Below are positions 1 to 7,355 of a DNA stretch of 64,000 nt, piece by piece. Every line of letters begins with the position of its first letter. Within the stretch, counting starts at the first letter, position 1. The position numbers were made by a program, and so were the translations under genes. Source of the DNA: Pseudoxanthomonas sp. (GTDB lineage Bacteria; Pseudomonadota; Gammaproteobacteria; Xanthomonadales; Xanthomonadaceae); NCBI RefSeq assembly GCF_027498035.1, contig NZ_CP114978.1:3658001-3722000 (forward strand). Direction: 5' to 3'. The notes under the pieces are model-generated. The model saw nothing but the letters and a program-made list of their open reading frames with translations, ran no database searches and was not told the origin of the DNA.

Positions 1-239
1 CCATCGGCCGCCGGCTTGGCCTTCGCACCGGAAATCACGAAGCCGGCGATCTCGGCTTTCTGCTTTGAATTGAAGTGCGTGGAGAAGCTCTTCAGGAGCG
101 CGGTGATCTGCTCGAACGCTTCGGCGGACTGCTGGCTGCGAAGTTCGACCTCCTGTTCCTCCAGCTTCCGCAGCTCTTCTGCGAGCCTGGCTTTCGCTTC
201 CGCGATATCGGCCAGGTTCTGGGTGTTCTTCGAGGTCAT
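1..239 (-). CDS. H-NS-like histone family DNA-binding protein (5' part; gene runs off the window)
   Basis: The reading frame starts at the ATG at 239 and is open to the window edge, giving about 79 residues. The N-terminal part is strongly helical and charged: alternating Glu, Lys, Arg and Leu with the run LAEELRKLEEQEVELRSQQ looks like an oligomerisation coiled coil. The last visible residues (FVISGAKAKPAAD) look like the start of the linker before the DNA-binding tail of H-NS/MvaT-like proteins. Such proteins bind curved AT-rich DNA and silence acquired genes. The DNA-binding AT-hook-like region itself lies outside the window, so the family call rests on the coiled coil and the linker only. 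Confidence 0.6.
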   Translation of the reverse strand, partial: MTSKNTQNLADIAEAKARLAEELRKLEEQEVELRSQQSAEAFEQITALLKSFSTHFNSKQKAEIAGFVISGAKAKPAAD

Positions 240-359
240 GGGAGTCTGTTCTTCGTCAGGAGAGGCCCGCATTCTCGGTGCTGGGACAAGCCAGGGCAAT
301 CGGTCGCCATGGTCACGGAGCGTCGGTGCGGTGCACCTGGTGCGCGTGCGCTGGTCCGG

Positions 360-1769
360 TCAATGTTCCTGCTGGGCCGCGCCGGCCGGCTTCGGCGCAC
401 TGCCGAAATCGCCCTTGGCCTCGGATGCCAGGTACAGGAAGACCGCGTAAGCGGCGACGTTCTGGGCCAGGACCTTGGGGTCGATCTTGTCCAGGGTGTC
501 GTCGGCGTTGTGGTGCAGGTCGAAGTAGTCGGTGCCATCGTGGCCCAGCCAGGCCCAGGTCATGCCGAGCTGGGTCATCGGGCCGATGTCCGATTCCGGG
601 TCACCCTTGCCCGGAAGATGGGCGACGTCGAGTGGCTTGAGCGCGGTGGCGATGGCTGCGATCGCGCCTTTCGCACTGTCCGGCGCATTGCTGTCGAAGC
701 CGTAGATGGCGCCGGCGCCGAAGTCGCTTTCCGCGGCGATCACGTGCTGCTTGATCTCCGCGGCGTGCGCCTTGGCATAGGCCTGGCCGCCGTAAAGGCC
801 TTGTTCTTCGTTGGCGAAGGCGACCACGCGGATCGTGCGCGCCGGGCGCTGCTTGGCGACCAGGTGCGCGGCCGCCATCGAGATGCCGATGCCGGCGGCG
901 TCATCGATCGCGCCGGTGCCGAGATCCCATGAATCCAGGTGCCCACCGGTCAGCACGATCTCCTTGGGCTTGCTGCGCCCGGTGATCTCGCCGATCACGT
1001 TGTAGCTGGTGGCCTGCCCATCCCAGCCGCAGTCCAGTGACAGCTCCAGCGTGACCGGGCCCAGCGCGACCAGGCGCGCCAGCTGGTCGGCATCGGGGAT
1101 CGACAGTGCAGCGGCAGGAATCGGCTTCAACCCTTCGGCATAGCGGGTGATGCCGGTGTTGACCACGCGGTGCGGCGTGGTGCCGGCCGAACGCATCAGG
1201 AAGGCGACCGCTCCCTTCCTGATCGCCTCGGACGGACCGCGTCCGCGGATGCCGCCGCCGTAGCGATAGTCGCCACCGTCCTGCTTCTTCTGCATCTGGA
1301 AATCGACGAAGGCGATCTTGCCGGCCAGCGAACCTTCCGGCGCAGCCTGCAGTGCGGCCAGGTCGGGGAAGCGCACCACCTGCGCTTCCACCGTGCCACC
1401 GGCGCTGCCGCCCAGCGCGGTCACCACCAGCGGCTGGGCATGCGTGCCCACGATCCGGGCATGCTCGCTGCGGCGCTCCCACTTGGGAAAGGTCACCGGC
1501 TCGGTCCACACCTTGTCGAAGCCAAGCGCCTTGAACTTGGCCTGCGCCCAGGCCACGGCACGGGCATCGGCTTCGCTGCCGGCCAGGCGCGGGCCGATTT
1601 CGGTGGTCAGCGATTCGGTGACCTTCCAACCGGTGTCGTCGGCCAGGGCCTGGTTGCGCAGTGCCTGCGCCGTCTTCAGCGCGGCATCGGGAATCGTCGT
1701 CGGGCTTGCGGCGTGCAGCGGAAGAGCGATGCACAACAGCAGTGCACTGGCGAGGATCGAACGACGCAT
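360..1769 (-). CDS. Secreted M28-family zinc aminopeptidase
   Basis: Predicted 469-residue exported metallopeptidase. The ATG at 1769 is chosen because GGAG lies 8 bases upstream and it gives a clean signal peptide (two Arg, hydrophobic core, cleavage near LHAA). A PA-like insert occupies roughly residues 120-250. The M28 catalytic domain then shows GGHLDSWD (metal ligand His277, Asp279), the DDAAG metal-bridging Asp, the NEEQGLYGG catalytic Glu pair, ESDFG, and a C-terminal HHNADDT histidine. All dinuclear zinc ligands of the family are visible. It probably removes N-terminal amino acids from peptides in the periplasm or medium. The gene stands alone, about 120 bases after the H-NS-like gene on the complementary side. 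Confidence 0.85.
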   Translation of the reverse strand: MRRSILASALLLCIALPLHAASPTTIPDAALKTAQALRNQALADDTGWKVTESLTTEIGPRLAGSEADARAVAWAQAKFKALGFDKVWTEPVTFPKWERRSEHARIVGTHAQPLVVTALGGSAGGTVEAQVVRFPDLAALQAAPEGSLAGKIAFVDFQMQKKQDGGDYRYGGGIRGRGPSEAIRKGAVAFLMRSAGTTPHRVVNTGITRYAEGLKPIPAAALSIPDADQLARLVALGPVTLELSLDCGWDGQATSYNVIGEITGRSKPKEIVLTGGHLDSWDLGTGAIDDAAGIGISMAAAHLVAKQRPARTIRVVAFANEEQGLYGGQAYAKAHAAEIKQHVIAAESDFGAGAIYGFDSNAPDSAKGAIAAIATALKPLDVAHLPGKGDPESDIGPMTQLGMTWAWLGHDGTDYFDLHHNADDTLDKIDPKVLAQNVAAYAVFLYLASEAKGDFGSAPKPAGAAQQEH

Positions 1770-1860
1770 GCAAGGCACTCCGCAAAAGAAAGGAGCCGCG
1801 AGCTTAACAGCCCGCGGCTCCTGCTTTCCTCCGCGCTCCGGGACGGAGCCTTCGCTCGAT

Positions 1861-2271
1861 TTACGCCTGCTTCTTCAGCGAATCGCGGATCTCGCGCAGC
1901 AGCAGCACGTCTTCCGGCGTGGCTTCGGGGGCGGCTTCTTCGGGCTTCTTGAAGCGGTTGATGGTGCGCACCACCATGAAGATGGCGAAGGCCACGATGA
2001 GGAACTGGATGATGACGTTGATGAAGGTGCCGTAGTTGATCGTGACCGCAGGAACTGCTGCACCCGCGGCATCGGTGCTGGCTGCGCGCAGCGTCACCAC
2101 CAGCGAGGAGAAATCCACGCCACCGATCAGCAGCCCGATCGGCGGCATGATCACATCGTTCACCAACGAGGTGACGATCTTGCCGAAAGCCGCACCGATC
2201 ACGACACCGACGGCCAGATCGATCACGTTGCCACGCATCGCAAACGTCTTGAACTCGCTGATCATGCCCAT
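1861..2271 (-). CDS. mscL: Large-conductance mechanosensitive channel MscL
   Basis: At 136 residues it matches the usual MscL length. The N-terminal amphipathic helix (MISEFKTFAMRGNVIDLAVG) leads into TM1 with the glycine/alanine pattern VVIGAAFGKIVTSLVNDVIMP. A periplasmic loop is followed by TM2 (FINVIIQFLIVAFAIFMVV), and the charged C-terminal bundle ends in LREIRDSLKKQ. MscL forms a homopentameric inner-membrane pore that opens under extreme tension during hypo-osmotic shock. An AAGGAAAAACC ribosome site precedes the ATG. Confidence 0.95.
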   Translation of the reverse strand: MGMISEFKTFAMRGNVIDLAVGVVIGAAFGKIVTSLVNDVIMPPIGLLIGGVDFSSLVVTLRAASTDAAGAAVPAVTINYGTFINVIIQFLIVAFAIFMVVRTINRFKKPEEAAPEATPEDVLLLREIRDSLKKQA

Positions 2272-2333
2272 GGTTTTTCCTTGATGAGTTGAATTGCGCG
2301 GCTAGCGTAACGCAGAGCCGCGTCGATGCGGGA

Positions 2334-3041
2334 TCAACCGACGATGGTGCCGCGTACTTCGGCCACGCCGTCCAGGGTCGCCACGAAGACATCGCCGGGC
2401 TGCAATGCGGCGACACCCGATGGCGTACCCATGAAGACCAGGTCGCCGGCCTTCAGCGCGTAAAGCTTGGACAGTTCGTGCAGGATGTCCGGCACGTCCC
2501 AGATCATGTCCGTCAGTGGCGCATGCTGGCGCACGGTGCCGTTGACGGTCAGGGTCACGCCCAGCGACATCAGGTCGCTGACCTGGGTTGCCGGGACCAG
2601 GTCGCTGATCGGCGCGGAATGGTCAAAACCCTTGGCGGTGTCCCAGGGCAGGCCGGCTTTCTTGGCGGTAGCCTGCAGGTCGCGACGGGTCAGGTCCAGG
2701 CCGATGCCATAGCCGTAGACCAGTGCCTGCGTGGCTTCCAGAGGCAGCACGCCGGCGGGTGCGTCGGCACCGAGCGCGACGACCAGCTCCACTTCGTGGT
2801 GCAGGTCTTTGGTGCCGGATGGATAGGGCACGTCCGCATTGCCGGTGACGATGGCGTCGGCGGGCTTGGCGAAGAAGGTGGGATTGCCGCGCTCTGCTTT
2901 TGAGGCTGGCGCGGTCACGCCCATTTCACGCGCGTGATCGGCGAAGTTGCGGCCCACGCAATAGATGCGGCGTACGGGGAACGTGCCGCCACCGCGCACC
3001 GGCACACGCGCCTGGGCGGGCGCGGAAATCACATCGGACAT
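2334..3041 (-). CDS. Fumarylacetoacetate hydrolase family protein
   Basis: Encodes 235 residues from the ATG at 3041; the longer open frame upstream is non-coding. The FAH fold signature is clear: IYCVGRNFADHAREMG near the N-terminus, KPADAIV, then a DLHHEVELVVALG motif whose Glu residues bind the divalent metal, GYGIGLDLTRRDLQ, KGFDHSAPISD and a C-terminal FMGTPSGV. Members hydrolyse or decarboxylate acylpyruvates and related C-C bonds (FAHD1-like acylpyruvase or oxaloacetate decarboxylase). The short single-domain form favours an acylpyruvase-type enzyme. The exact substrate cannot be read from the sequence. Confidence 0.88.
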   Translation of the reverse strand: MSDVISAPAQARVPVRGGGTFPVRRIYCVGRNFADHAREMGVTAPASKAERGNPTFFAKPADAIVTGNADVPYPSGTKDLHHEVELVVALGADAPAGVLPLEATQALVYGYGIGLDLTRRDLQATAKKAGLPWDTAKGFDHSAPISDLVPATQVSDLMSLGVTLTVNGTVRQHAPLTDMIWDVPDILHELSKLYALKAGDLVFMGTPSGVAALQPGDVFVATLDGVAEVRGTIVG

Positions 3042-3096
3042 CGAAGCATTCCTGACTGACAACGGGGAATGCGAGTTTAAGCGCGCGCGGCGGAAC

Positions 3097-3372
3097 TCAG
3101 TGCGAGAGCGGCAGCGCGGACTTGCGGACGACTTCGTATTCGCCTTCCACCACGCGCTGCTGCTGTGCAGCGCGCTGGCGTGGGCGCAGCAGGCGATAGG
3201 CCATGCCTGCTGCCAGCATGGCAGCGCCGACAAAAACCCCGAAGAACACCAGCACGCACAACACGCCCAGACCCAGCAGGCCGACCGCAAGACGCAGCAG
3301 CGGATGGCGGGGCTTGCGCGGTGCGAACACGGCGCGGAGGCGTTGGCTGTCGAAGGAGAAGGTGCGGATCAT
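3097..3372 (-). CDS. Small single-span membrane protein of unknown function
   Basis: A 91-residue protein begins at MIRTFSFDSQRLR. A basic stretch (APRKPRHP) precedes one long hydrophobic segment at about residues 26-58 with many Leu, Val, Phe and Gly (LLGLGVLCVLVFFGVFVG), followed by a polar, Gln/Arg-rich cytoplasmic tail. It lies 55 bases upstream of the FAH-family gene on the same strand and may be co-transcribed with it. I do not recognise a named family, and the start could lie further upstream. Confidence 0.5.
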   Translation of the reverse strand: MIRTFSFDSQRLRAVFAPRKPRHPLLRLAVGLLGLGVLCVLVFFGVFVGAAMLAAGMAYRLLRPRQRAAQQQRVVEGEYEVVRKSALPLSH

Positions 3373-3454
3373 CAGGCGCGTGACAGAATGATGGGGAACC
3401 GATGGCGCAGTATGGTCACCTCTTGGGCGATTGTGTGAAACCTTTGTTAATTCC

Positions 3455-3781
3455 ATGGATGTGATGGACTTCGAACTCCTGGTCGATGGCGTCCCGGCCG
3501 AGGCTGAGGCGATGGTCGATGGCAGCGCCGAATCGTTGGTCGTGCTGCGCGATGGTGACGCGGTGCGCGCCTGGCTCAACGTCTGCCCGCATGCCGGCCG
3601 ACGGCTGGACTGGGCACCGGGCAAGTTCCTGCTCAGCAAGGCTGGCCAGCTGGTGTGCGCCGCGCACGGCGCCACATTCGAGTTACAAGGCGGGCAGTGT
3701 CTTGCCGGGCCATGCCGCGGCGAGGCGTTGCGCGCGGTGTCGGTGCAGGTGCGTGATGGCAAGGTGGTACTGGCTGGCTAG
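3455..3781 (+). CDS. Rieske [2Fe-2S] ferredoxin-like protein
   Basis: About 108 residues from the ATG at 3455 (an ATG at 3464 is also possible). Rieske cluster ligands are present in order: Cys-Pro-His in NVCPHAGRRLDW and Cys-x2-His in LVCAAHGATFE, separated by 18 residues, as in small NirD/ferredoxin-type Rieske proteins. The rest is a compact beta domain with no transmembrane anchor, so it is probably a soluble electron carrier or a regulatory subunit. No oxygenase gene is adjacent, so its redox partner is unknown. The gene is divergent from the small membrane protein gene. Confidence 0.82.
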   Translation: MDVMDFELLVDGVPAEAEAMVDGSAESLVVLRDGDAVRAWLNVCPHAGRRLDWAPGKFLLSKAGQLVCAAHGATFELQGGQCLAGPCRGEALRAVSVQVRDGKVVLAG

Positions 3782-3798
3782 CCGGCACCAGGGCGCGG

Positions 3799-4179
3799 TT
3801 ATTCCCGGATGGTGTGGCCGGCGGCGCGCAACGCTTCCAGGCTGGTTGCAAGCTGGGCCTGCTTAACCATTACGTAGTCGGTATCGAAGGTCGAGACCGC
3901 GAAGATCCCCACCTTCGCTTCCGCAAGGGGGAGCAGCACCTGGGCCAGGATCCCGGTCAGGTCGAACGCGAACGGACCCTGCAGCATCAGGCTGCGCCAG
4001 CCGCGTTCGCACTGCGCCTCGATGGGAACGCCTGCCTCGTCGCAGGCGATGGACAGTTCCTCATCGGTCCAGCTGACATGGCTGAGCGCGCCGGGGACGA
4101 ACCAGTGCGGCAATGCCGAGCCCGCAGGCAGGCGGCAGACCGCGAAGTGGCCTTCCAGCAGCTTGAGTGTCAGCGCCAT
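3799..4179 (-). CDS. ACT domain-containing protein (CASTOR-like tandem ACT fold)
   Basis: A 126-residue protein that starts MALTLKLLEGHFAVCRLPAG. It ends with the ACT-like segment LMLQGPFAFDLTGILAQVLLPLAEAKVGIFAVSTFDTDYVMVK, typical of the stand-alone ACT_7 (CASTOR-type) proteins. These small domains usually bind an amino acid and act as sensors, but no ligand can be assigned here. It is convergent with the Rieske gene and 20 bases downstream of the SLC13 permease gene, so the two minus-strand genes may form an operon. Confidence 0.75.
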   Translation of the reverse strand: MALTLKLLEGHFAVCRLPAGSALPHWFVPGALSHVSWTDEELSIACDEAGVPIEAQCERGWRSLMLQGPFAFDLTGILAQVLLPLAEAKVGIFAVSTFDTDYVMVKQAQLATSLEALRAAGHTIRE

Positions 4180-4201
4180 GTGCCTGCCGCCATGCGTCGC
4201 A

Positions 4202-6064
4202 TCAGACGCGGGCGCCCCACCAGAACATCAGGTTGACCATGCCGACCACCACCACGGTGTAGATCAGCGACATCGGCCCGCCGACGCGCCACATCTGCCG
4301 CGCGGTGTAGTTGGCCGGCCCGGTGATCATGGACACCACTGGGTTGGAAGCGGTCATCAGGTTGTTGGATGCCGACAGCGCAGTGATCAGCGCGAACGCG
4401 GTCGGGTTGCCGCCGGCGGCCAGTGCCAGGCTGATCGCCATGGGCACCATCACGATGGTTGCGCCCACGTGGCTGATCACCAGCGAGAAGGCGGTGGTCA
4501 GCAGCGCGATGGCGATCTCCAGTACCCAGATCGGCAGGCCTTCGGGCAGGCGTTCGACGGTGTGGCCGGCGACCCACGCCGCCGCGCCGCTGCTGTCCAT
4601 CGCCCAGCCCAGGGGAATCAGCCCGGCCATCAGGAATACGGTCTTCCAGTTGATCGAGGCGTAGGCCTCGTCCATGCGCAGCACGCCGGTCAACAGCATG
4701 CCGGCCACGCCGGTCATCAGGGTCAGCGCCACCGGCAGCCGCGAGGTCAGCGCGATGATGATGGTCACCGCGAAGATCGCCATGGCGATCTTGAACTTGT
4801 GCGGGCGCTGCTCGCCCTTGGGATAGTCGGTGACCACCACGAAGTCACCGTTCTTGGCCGTGGCCGCCAGGTCCTGCCAGATGCTGTGCAGCACCAGCAT
4901 ATCGCCCGAGCGCAGCGGCACCTTGCGCACGTCGTCGCGCACGACCTTCTTGTCGCGGTTGATCGCCAGCAGGCTGATCCCGGACTTCTTGCGCAGGGCC
5001 AGGTCGGCGGCGCTCTTGCCGATGAAACCTGACGTGGGCGGGATCACCGCTTCGGAAATACCGGCGCGGCTGGGATTGAACAGGTCGCCGAAGTGGCGCA
5101 GGCGCGAGGACAGCCGCAGGAACTGGTTCTGGGCGAAGTCGGCTACTTCCTGGCGTGCACCCATCGCGCCCAGCACGCTGCCCACCCAGATGCGCATGTC
5201 GGCTGGCGGCGCCAGGCGGGTGTCGGTGCCGGTCTGCAGGGCCAGCATCAGCGGCGCGCCGTGCAGCGCTTCGGCCTCGCCCAGGGTCATGCCGACCAGC
5301 GGGCTATCGGCGCTGACGGTGAGTTCGAAGACTTCGCCCTCGATGCCGTAGGTGCTGGCGAAATAGCTCTCGGTCCGCGCCGGGGTCGCGCCGGCCGTGC
5401 CGGTGGTTTCCTCTTTCAGCTTGCGGTCGCCGTAGAAACGGAAATACGCCAGCGACGCCAGCAGCAGGGCCAGGCCGATCGGCAGCGGCGCGAACATGCG
5501 CAGCGGCTCCAGCGTGGCCATGCCCGAGGGCAGGTTGTTGTTGGCCGAGACCATCAGGTCGTTGAGCAGGATCAGTGGCGAGTTGCCGACCATGGTCAAC
5601 GCACCGCCCATGACGATGGCCGAGCAGATCGGCAGCAGCAGGCGCTGCAGGTTGAGGGTGGTGCGCGAGGCCAGGCGCGCGGTGACCGGCAGGTACAGCG
5701 CCATCACCGAGGGGTTCTGCATGAAGGACGAATTGAGGCCGGCGATGGCAGTGGTCAGCAGCAGCAGGCGTTGTTCGATGCCGTGCCCGCGCCTGAGCAG
5801 CCACGAGGCCAGCCGGTTCAGGGCGCCGGTGCGCTCCAGGCCTGCGCCCAGGATCGTGGTGGCGATGATGCTCATCACCGCGTTGCCGGAAAAGCCGCCG
5901 AAGATTTCTTCCGGCGCGACTAGGCCGGTCAGGCCCAGCACCACCAGTACCACCACGGCGACGACGTCGGCGCGGATGCGCTCGAACAGGAACATCACCA
6001 TCACGAAGCCGACCAGCCCCAGCACCAGGCGCATGTCGTTGGTCAGCGTCAGGGCGGTATCCAT
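4202..6064 (-). CDS. SLC13/DASS family permease with two TrkA-C (RCK_C) domains
   Basis: A 620-residue inner-membrane transporter. The N-terminal half has about five hydrophobic segments (LVLGLVGFVMVMFLFERI; VVAVVVLVVLGLTGLV) and the DASS-type NSSFMQNPSVMALYLPV loop. Two cytoplasmic RCK_C domains occupy about residues 230-410 (EGEVFELTVSADSPLVGMTLGEAE, then AVIPPTSGFIGKSAADL). The C-terminal half repeats the membrane domain and contains the second SASNNLMTASNPVV hairpin. The two RCK_C inserts are typical of the bacterial SLC13/ArsB-like anion permeases that move sulfate or dicarboxylates with sodium. The substrate is not determinable. Confidence 0.88.
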   Translation of the reverse strand: MDTALTLTNDMRLVLGLVGFVMVMFLFERIRADVVAVVVLVVLGLTGLVAPEEIFGGFSGNAVMSIIATTILGAGLERTGALNRLASWLLRRGHGIEQRLLLLTTAIAGLNSSFMQNPSVMALYLPVTARLASRTTLNLQRLLLPICSAIVMGGALTMVGNSPLILLNDLMVSANNNLPSGMATLEPLRMFAPLPIGLALLLASLAYFRFYGDRKLKEETTGTAGATPARTESYFASTYGIEGEVFELTVSADSPLVGMTLGEAEALHGAPLMLALQTGTDTRLAPPADMRIWVGSVLGAMGARQEVADFAQNQFLRLSSRLRHFGDLFNPSRAGISEAVIPPTSGFIGKSAADLALRKKSGISLLAINRDKKVVRDDVRKVPLRSGDMLVLHSIWQDLAATAKNGDFVVVTDYPKGEQRPHKFKIAMAIFAVTIIIALTSRLPVALTLMTGVAGMLLTGVLRMDEAYASINWKTVFLMAGLIPLGWAMDSSGAAAWVAGHTVERLPEGLPIWVLEIAIALLTTAFSLVISHVGATIVMVPMAISLALAAGGNPTAFALITALSASNNLMTASNPVVSMITGPANYTARQMWRVGGPMSLIYTVVVVGMVNLMFWWGARV

Positions 6065-6131
6065 CAGGCCTTATCGCACTCGCTTGGACAGGCCGGACGC
6101 GGCCTGCGCGCCGGGGCCTGGGTGTGGCTCG

Positions 6132-6866
6132 TCAGCAGCGGTCATACAGCAGGTCCCAGACGCCGTGGCCCAGGTTCTGGCCACGCGTTTCGAAGTGGGT
6201 CTGCGGGCGCCATGCCGGGCGCGGCACCTGGCCGCGTGGACCGGCGCGGTTGCGCAGCCCGGGCGTGGCATCCAGGACGTCCCACATCTGTTCGGCGTAG
6301 TCCTGCCAGTCGGTCGCTGCGTGCAGGCGGCCGTCCGGCGCCAGGCGCGAGGCCACCAGCGTGGCGAACTCGGGCTGGATCAGGCGGCGCTTGTTGTGGC
6401 GCTTCTTGTGCCAGGGATCGGGGAAGTAGATGCGGACCTCGTCCAGCGAGCCTTCGGCCACTTCGTTGCGCAGTACTTCCACGGCGTCGTAGTGGTACAG
6501 GCGCACGTGGTCGGCGCCATCGGCCTCCAGCGCGTTGAGCAGGCGGCCCACGCCGGGGGCGTGGACTTCCAGGCCGATGTAGTCGCGCGTCGGGTCCTGC
6601 TGCGCGGCAAAACGCAGCGCGTCGCCGTTGCCGAAGCCGATTTCCAGCACCCGCCTGGCGGCACGGCCGAACGCGGCATCGTAGTCGCGTGGCTGGCCGG
6701 TGTAGTCCAGGCCGAAACGCGGCCACTGGGTGTCGAATGCACGCTGCTGGGCCTCGGTGAAACGGCCCTGGCGCAGCACGAAGCTGCGGATCGGGCGATG
6801 GCCTTCGCTGGCGGTGAACGGCTTGGGCGGCGCCTTGGCGCCAGGGCTGGAGAACGGGTCGGTCAT
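6132..6866 (-). CDS. trmB: tRNA (guanine-N7-)-methyltransferase
   Basis: A 244-residue SAM-dependent enzyme that makes m7G46 in the variable loop of tRNAs. The SAM motif LEIGFGNGDALRFAAQ, the motif GLEVHAPGVGRLLNALE, and the TrmB signature YFPDPWHKKRHNKRRL are all present and correctly spaced. The N-terminal extension (GHRPIRSFVLRQGRFTEAQ) is typical of gammaproteobacterial TrmB. The start ATG at 6866 lies one base after the stop of a 49-codon open frame (see findings). The 3' end is followed within 70 bases by the SLC13 permease gene. Confidence 0.95.
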   Translation of the reverse strand: MTDPFSSPGAKAPPKPFTASEGHRPIRSFVLRQGRFTEAQQRAFDTQWPRFGLDYTGQPRDYDAAFGRAARRVLEIGFGNGDALRFAAQQDPTRDYIGLEVHAPGVGRLLNALEADGADHVRLYHYDAVEVLRNEVAEGSLDEVRIYFPDPWHKKRHNKRRLIQPEFATLVASRLAPDGRLHAATDWQDYAEQMWDVLDATPGLRNRAGPRGQVPRPAWRPQTHFETRGQNLGHGVWDLLYDRC

Positions 6867-7355
6867 CTCAGCCGAGCCATCCCGACAAGCCGGGCCCTGT
6901 GGCCTGGGTGGGGCGGATCCGGGCGATCCGGAAGGACTGGCCGGGACCGGTCAACAGGTGCGAGGCGGAAGCCTTGCCCGCAGCGGGCTGCGGATCATGG
7001 GAGTGGGGTACGGGCATGCCCGGATTATCGCCCAACTTGTCGAAGCAGTCGCGTGATCGGCAGGCACTGCGCGTTGCTGGATGCGACATGGGCCCGGTGA
7101 TGGAGGGGCGTGGCGATGTAGGCCATGGCACGCCATGCAAGTCCGCAGGGCGGTCGGTTCGGCGACGACACGTCGCATGGCGTGTGCATGTTCCTGAAAA
7201 TATGTCGCCACAGCCCTTGGGCGGGGTGCATCAAGGCATGTGTGCCGCAGTGCAGCGTGAGTTGGAATGTGTCGTAATGAAATCATAACGACCCAATGCG
7301 GTGCCGTACGGTCGGCGCCCTGGCACATATCCCACGCGATCCGATGGAGTTCCAC
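6867..7355. other. Intergenic region between trmB and the GDSL esterase gene
   Basis: About 490 bases without a confident gene. It holds a 49-codon frame on the minus strand (7017-6868) ending one base before trmB, with a GATAAT hexamer 6 bases before its ATG. On the plus strand a possible sigma-70-type promoter precedes the esterase (TTGGAA at 7262-7267, CATAAC at 7284-7289). Nothing else stands out. Confidence 0.4.
7262..7289 (+). promoter_or_regulatory. Possible sigma-70-type promoter for the esterase autotransporter
   Basis: TTGGAA and CATAAC are separated by 16 bases in a locally AT-richer stretch about 67 bases before the ATG at 7356. This is a match by eye only. Confidence 0.3.
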
